Shown: positions 60,601 through 64,000 of the stretch, piece after piece | Layout: every line of letters begins with the position of its first letter | How positions within the stretch are numbered: position 1 is the first letter of the stretch | NCBI GenBank assembly: GCA_028564675.1 | Contig: JAOVVO010000405.1 | Span: 1-64,000, forward strand | Reading direction: 5' to 3' | Length of the DNA: 64,000 nt | From: Onchocerca lupi | Taxonomy: Eukaryota; Nematoda; Chromadorea; Rhabditida; Onchocercidae | Position numbers and translations under genes: made by a program | Notes under the pieces: model-generated | What the model was told of the DNA's origin: nothing | Seen by the model: the letters and a program-made list of their open reading frames with translations, nothing else | Database searches by the model: none

Positions 60601-61697
60601 ATAAATAAATGCAAAATACAAACCGATTACTTCATCACCTTCATTTAACCAACCCATGAACGAATAATAGAGTGAAAGATATGCGCCAACAGTTACTAAA
60701 ATATTTTGCTGTGCATTAACATCTACACCCAATGTGCTTGAATAAAGTTTTGCCAAAGCATTCGTCTGGAAAAAAAAAAAGTCAAAAAAAGTGACATATG
60801 ATATAGTGAAACATTAACCTGATTAAAAAGCAAAAAATTACCAGTCTTGGATGACCGAAGCCTCGACAGTACTGATGCCAATCAGTTCGTTCTGGATGCT
60901 TGGCAATATTTTCCAACATTTTCGCTACAAATCCTGGCATAGGAGTATCCGGGAAACCCTGCAACAATAATGATATTTAAATCTATCCTTGAACTAAACA
61001 AATAAGAAAAGAGACATGTAAATGGCATTCAACTAAAAACATCCACATATTAATAAAAAAAAAAAAGCTAAAGATATCTATTTGAATTAATTAATTGGAT
61101 ACTTATCCACCTGTCCAATATTGACTGCTTCGCATTCCGCAGCTAAACCTGTAAATTGAACCCTGCAAAATGTATAAACTGTTACAAATTTTCGATTATA
61201 ATATATAAGCTATCATATTTCACAAATACTCAACATCATAATTTCCCATCAAATAATACGTTTTACATGAATAACATACATTATTCGTACATTGACTCAA
61301 ATATGCTTCACATTCAGTTCATATATTTGTACATTAACTTAAATGAACGATACATACGTTCACTTATGGATTTTTCCAGAAAAAAGCATCAGAACTAATT
61401 TATATCATGATTAAACTTTTTCTCACTTATTTTAACTTAAACTAACTTAAATCGAATTATTATATATACATATCTTACATGAAAATAATAATATAACAAA
61501 ATATGATTAAAAAGAAAAAGAATAACATACCATACACTTGGCTTAATATTTTTCACACGTTCCGAAAAATGTTGTCGTTGTTGAAATGAATATCCATCAT
61601 GATTTTCATTCATTTCCTGTCTTTTAAATATTGGAAATGGATTGAAATGATAGCATAACGATTTGCAACGATACAATACATTTCCTAAACAAAACAT
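57685..61697 (-). CDS. kynurenine/glutamine aminotransferase (KYAT-like, class I PLP enzyme)
   Basis: PLP-dependent transaminase of the kynurenine aminotransferase/glutamine transaminase K group, converting kynurenine to kynurenic acid or transferring amino groups from glutamine-like donors to keto acids. Exons in minus order: 61697-61531, 61162-61111, 60958-60842, 60765-60624, 60372-60165, 59775-59698, 59570-59404, 58979-58784, 58530-58454, 58361-58275, 57741-57685. Motifs: GQGFPD, YCRGFGHPRL, NILVTVGAYLSLYYSF, LNNPHNPTGK, VVADEVYEWHVYGG, GSAGKAFSVTGWKLGW with the PLP lysine, PDSGYFMVAD, FRFVRWMC, MIPNSAFY, and HFIRVCF with the substrate-binding Arg. The first 28 residues are basic and lack acids, so a mitochondrial presequence is possible. 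Two oddities: about 12 residues between GKLF and VRHNLLVV have no exon I can place, and the donor at 58783 reads AT instead of GT. The rest is colinear and intact. Confidence 0.88.
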
Positions 61698-64000
61698 TTC
61701 TTCTTAAACATGTGTAACAATTAAAATTATTCGAGAAAACTAGTGAAATGGATTGAATAGAAATGACTTCTGCTACAATTTTATGCGACCATCCTGCTGG
61801 TTTCAATGTCTATGATGATATGACAATTGCAATTTAAGTGATTCATTGAATTATCCTAAGTGAAATACATTTTCATTGTTTTCAGTCGTAAAATTTAATT
61901 CATAAATTTTACATTTTAAATTTTATACTAATTAAAATTCATTTTACATGAGATACATGAAATATCTCTACAATGGTTCAGTGTAATTGTTCGTATTTTT
62001 ATAAAATAAATTCGACAATTTCATGTTTGAAATATTTGATGATCCAGAATTTGTTGGATTCACCACTTGAAATATCAGACTTTAAATGGATTTTTTTTCT
62101 TTCCTGTTTTTAATAAAATTTTCAAAATATTTATTCCTATATTATGTCTCAACACTTCAACAATTTATTATCATCGTCTAGGTAGAGTAGACATAATTAA
62201 ATTATTCAAGACATTGATTAAATTAAATATAGCTGAGGCAATTGTGAGACATGGATTTAAATATTATATATGAAAAACATCAAAACAAAACTACTTGTCA
62301 TATAGAATAGCTTATTTATCTCAGTGCTAGTTAATATGATCAATTTTTATTTTTAAAATCAAAATCGATCAGATCAATCCTGTCTTTAAGAAACTTTTTC
62401 TTCTTTATGCTAACAAGCGTTATGTTTTTCAGGATAAGGGATTCTTGAACAAAGAAAAAGTTTTATGCAACAGCATTTTCGTAGACTTATGAATTTCCTA
62501 AATAATTTTACTATTCAAAATGAAAAGATAGTGAGACTTAAATAGGAAACCGGGAAAAGTATTCATTTTCTGATTTAAAATTAACAATGCAATGGTTTAA
62601 AGAAAAATGTCACCACGATGATCCCATGATTCTTCAAATGTATAGAAAAGTTTTAACACTGATATTATCAACTTTTGCTTTGGCAGATGACATTATGTGA
62701 TAACCCGAAAAATCGGAGTCATTGATTACGAATAATTTCATAACAGTTTTACTAAAAATCCCAAAGAATCGAATACTCCAATAGTATCCAAAGAATAAAA
62801 CATTTAAATTATTATGAAGGAAAAAATTTATTTCTGAGCACCTTTAATTTCTCCATTTTTTCTTGTAAATGTCACTTTTTGTGCTAAGTATAATAATAAA
62901 AATCAAAGAGAATGAGTGAGAAATACACAAAATAGACTAAGATTGAAAGCTCTTTGCCTAAAGAAAACTTTGCAAATTTTGGACTCAATCATAATTTTTG
63001 AAAATTCACAAATTTTCAAAATTATGAAATTTCTCATTTTTTTTTTTTTTTTTAAATATTTACAAAACTTTCCTTTTTACGAGGAAGATTACTAAAATCA
63101 GAAAATTTAGTCCAATGACAATCGTTTTTTGTGTATTGAACATAGCAATCTGTACAGAAATAAGTAAAATTATCACCATATCACATTATATCATGCAGTA
63201 TATCAACCTAACAATTATTGCATCAATATCACACATATTATTTAATATAATCATTCAAAAAGGATAGGAGAAATAAAAAAGTGCTTTTGAAATCTCAATT
63301 TTTTACTTTTTTTTCCGTATATTTTCTTCCGCGGACTTTGTCTCAAAAATGGCTAAAAAATCCCAAAATTTCTGGAAGTTCCTCATTATTTTCACGGGAA
63401 AATTTTCTAAAAAAATTCCTTCTTAATTTAGAAAATGATTAAATTGTACAGAAATTTTCCATCCTTTTTCGGAGATACTTGGAGAATGTGGAAATTCTGC
63501 AAAAATGATTTTTCACAAGGAGAAAACCAAAAAGATTCGGAAATATAAAACTACAAAAAAAAAGAAGCAAAAATCAAAGGATAGGAATAAAAATGGTAAT
63601 AATGCTAAATATATAGAAACAAAAAGACAATTCCCTTCTCCAACTGACAAAATCATAATCATTATTACCATTATAACCAATATTGCCAGAAAATATCAAT
63701 TTGAAAAACAAAAAAAAAATGCAAGCAAGAAAGTAGCACTTTCAAGAAACTATAATTGTTTTCATGCGCAACATCATATTATTTGATATAACAATTGGAA
63801 TATCGCAATCATGAAAGTTTCATATTTAAATTAAAAAGAAATTTAATTCCTTTTTTTTTTCTTCAAAACTTATGGAATTTTGAAAACAAATAAACAAAAA
63901 AAAAAAAAAAAAAAACGCAAAATGCAAATACTCAGCATGTTGTCACAATTATTTCTCCTGCAAGGCACATAAAATATCATTATTATTACTGATTAAAAAA
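61698..64000. other. upstream of aminotransferase, no further gene seen
   Basis: AT-rich sequence, probably including the aminotransferase promoter and 5' UTR (an acceptor-like 'tttaag' lies about 5 nt before the ATG). The short frames at 62067-62273 and 63505-63786 are Lys/Asn- or Phe-rich and resemble nothing known. Confidence 0.55.

Noticed and set aside
1..64000. tRNA, rRNA, CRISPR or bacterial operon structure
   Set aside because: No cloverleaf with a GTTCRANNC arm, no ribosomal core motif and no regularly spaced identical repeats were found. The gene structure is eukaryotic throughout.

Overview
The window is very AT-rich eukaryotic DNA, crowded with poly-A/poly-T tracts and microsatellites. 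Its genes are split into many short exons (28 to 267 bp) with GT...AG introns and polypyrimidine-TTTCAG acceptors. The protein families (TTBK-like kinase, nematode-type stomatin, inward-rectifier channel) and the splice sites point to a nematode. A decayed coproporphyrinogen oxidase sequence of alphaproteobacterial (Wolbachia-like) type suggests a filarial nematode or a relative with a past endosymbiont. Most single open frames here are exons or chance frames, so the genes below were assembled by matching exon phase and protein similarity by eye.

Layout. 0.97-3.1 kb: decayed Helitron, minus strand. 9.74-14.97 kb: TTBK/CK1-like kinase, plus. 16.35-18.89 kb: NADAR-domain protein with coiled coil and RG-rich tail, minus. 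19.99-22.59 kb: Helitron with helicase relic, plus. 26.48-26.77 kb: coproporphyrinogen oxidase relic, minus, beside a 232-bp miniature Helitron. 33.77-38.86 kb: inward-rectifier K+ channel, plus. 39.59-40.61 kb: short Helitron, plus. 42.64-49.07 kb: stomatin-family gene, minus, with a 999-bp mariner relic in an intron. 51.19-53.91 kb: composite Helitron, minus. 55.98-56.87 kb: TIMM9, minus. 57.69-61.70 kb: kynurenine/glutamine aminotransferase, minus. The remainder is low-complexity intergenic sequence, much of it built from degenerate local tandem duplications.

The genes do not form one pathway. TIMM9 and the aminotransferase lie head to tail on the same strand 0.8 kb apart, and both products may act at or in mitochondria. 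The channel and the stomatin gene encode two membrane proteins but are on opposite strands.

The most interesting observations are the coproporphyrinogen oxidase relic in a lineage that lacks haem synthesis; a Helitron family whose ends combine a 5' TCTATATAAATAAAAATGT motif with its inverted subterminal copy and a CTAG-bounded 3' palindrome; an intact NADAR gene with a G-rich stretch upstream; and an aminotransferase intron that appears to begin with AT instead of GT.
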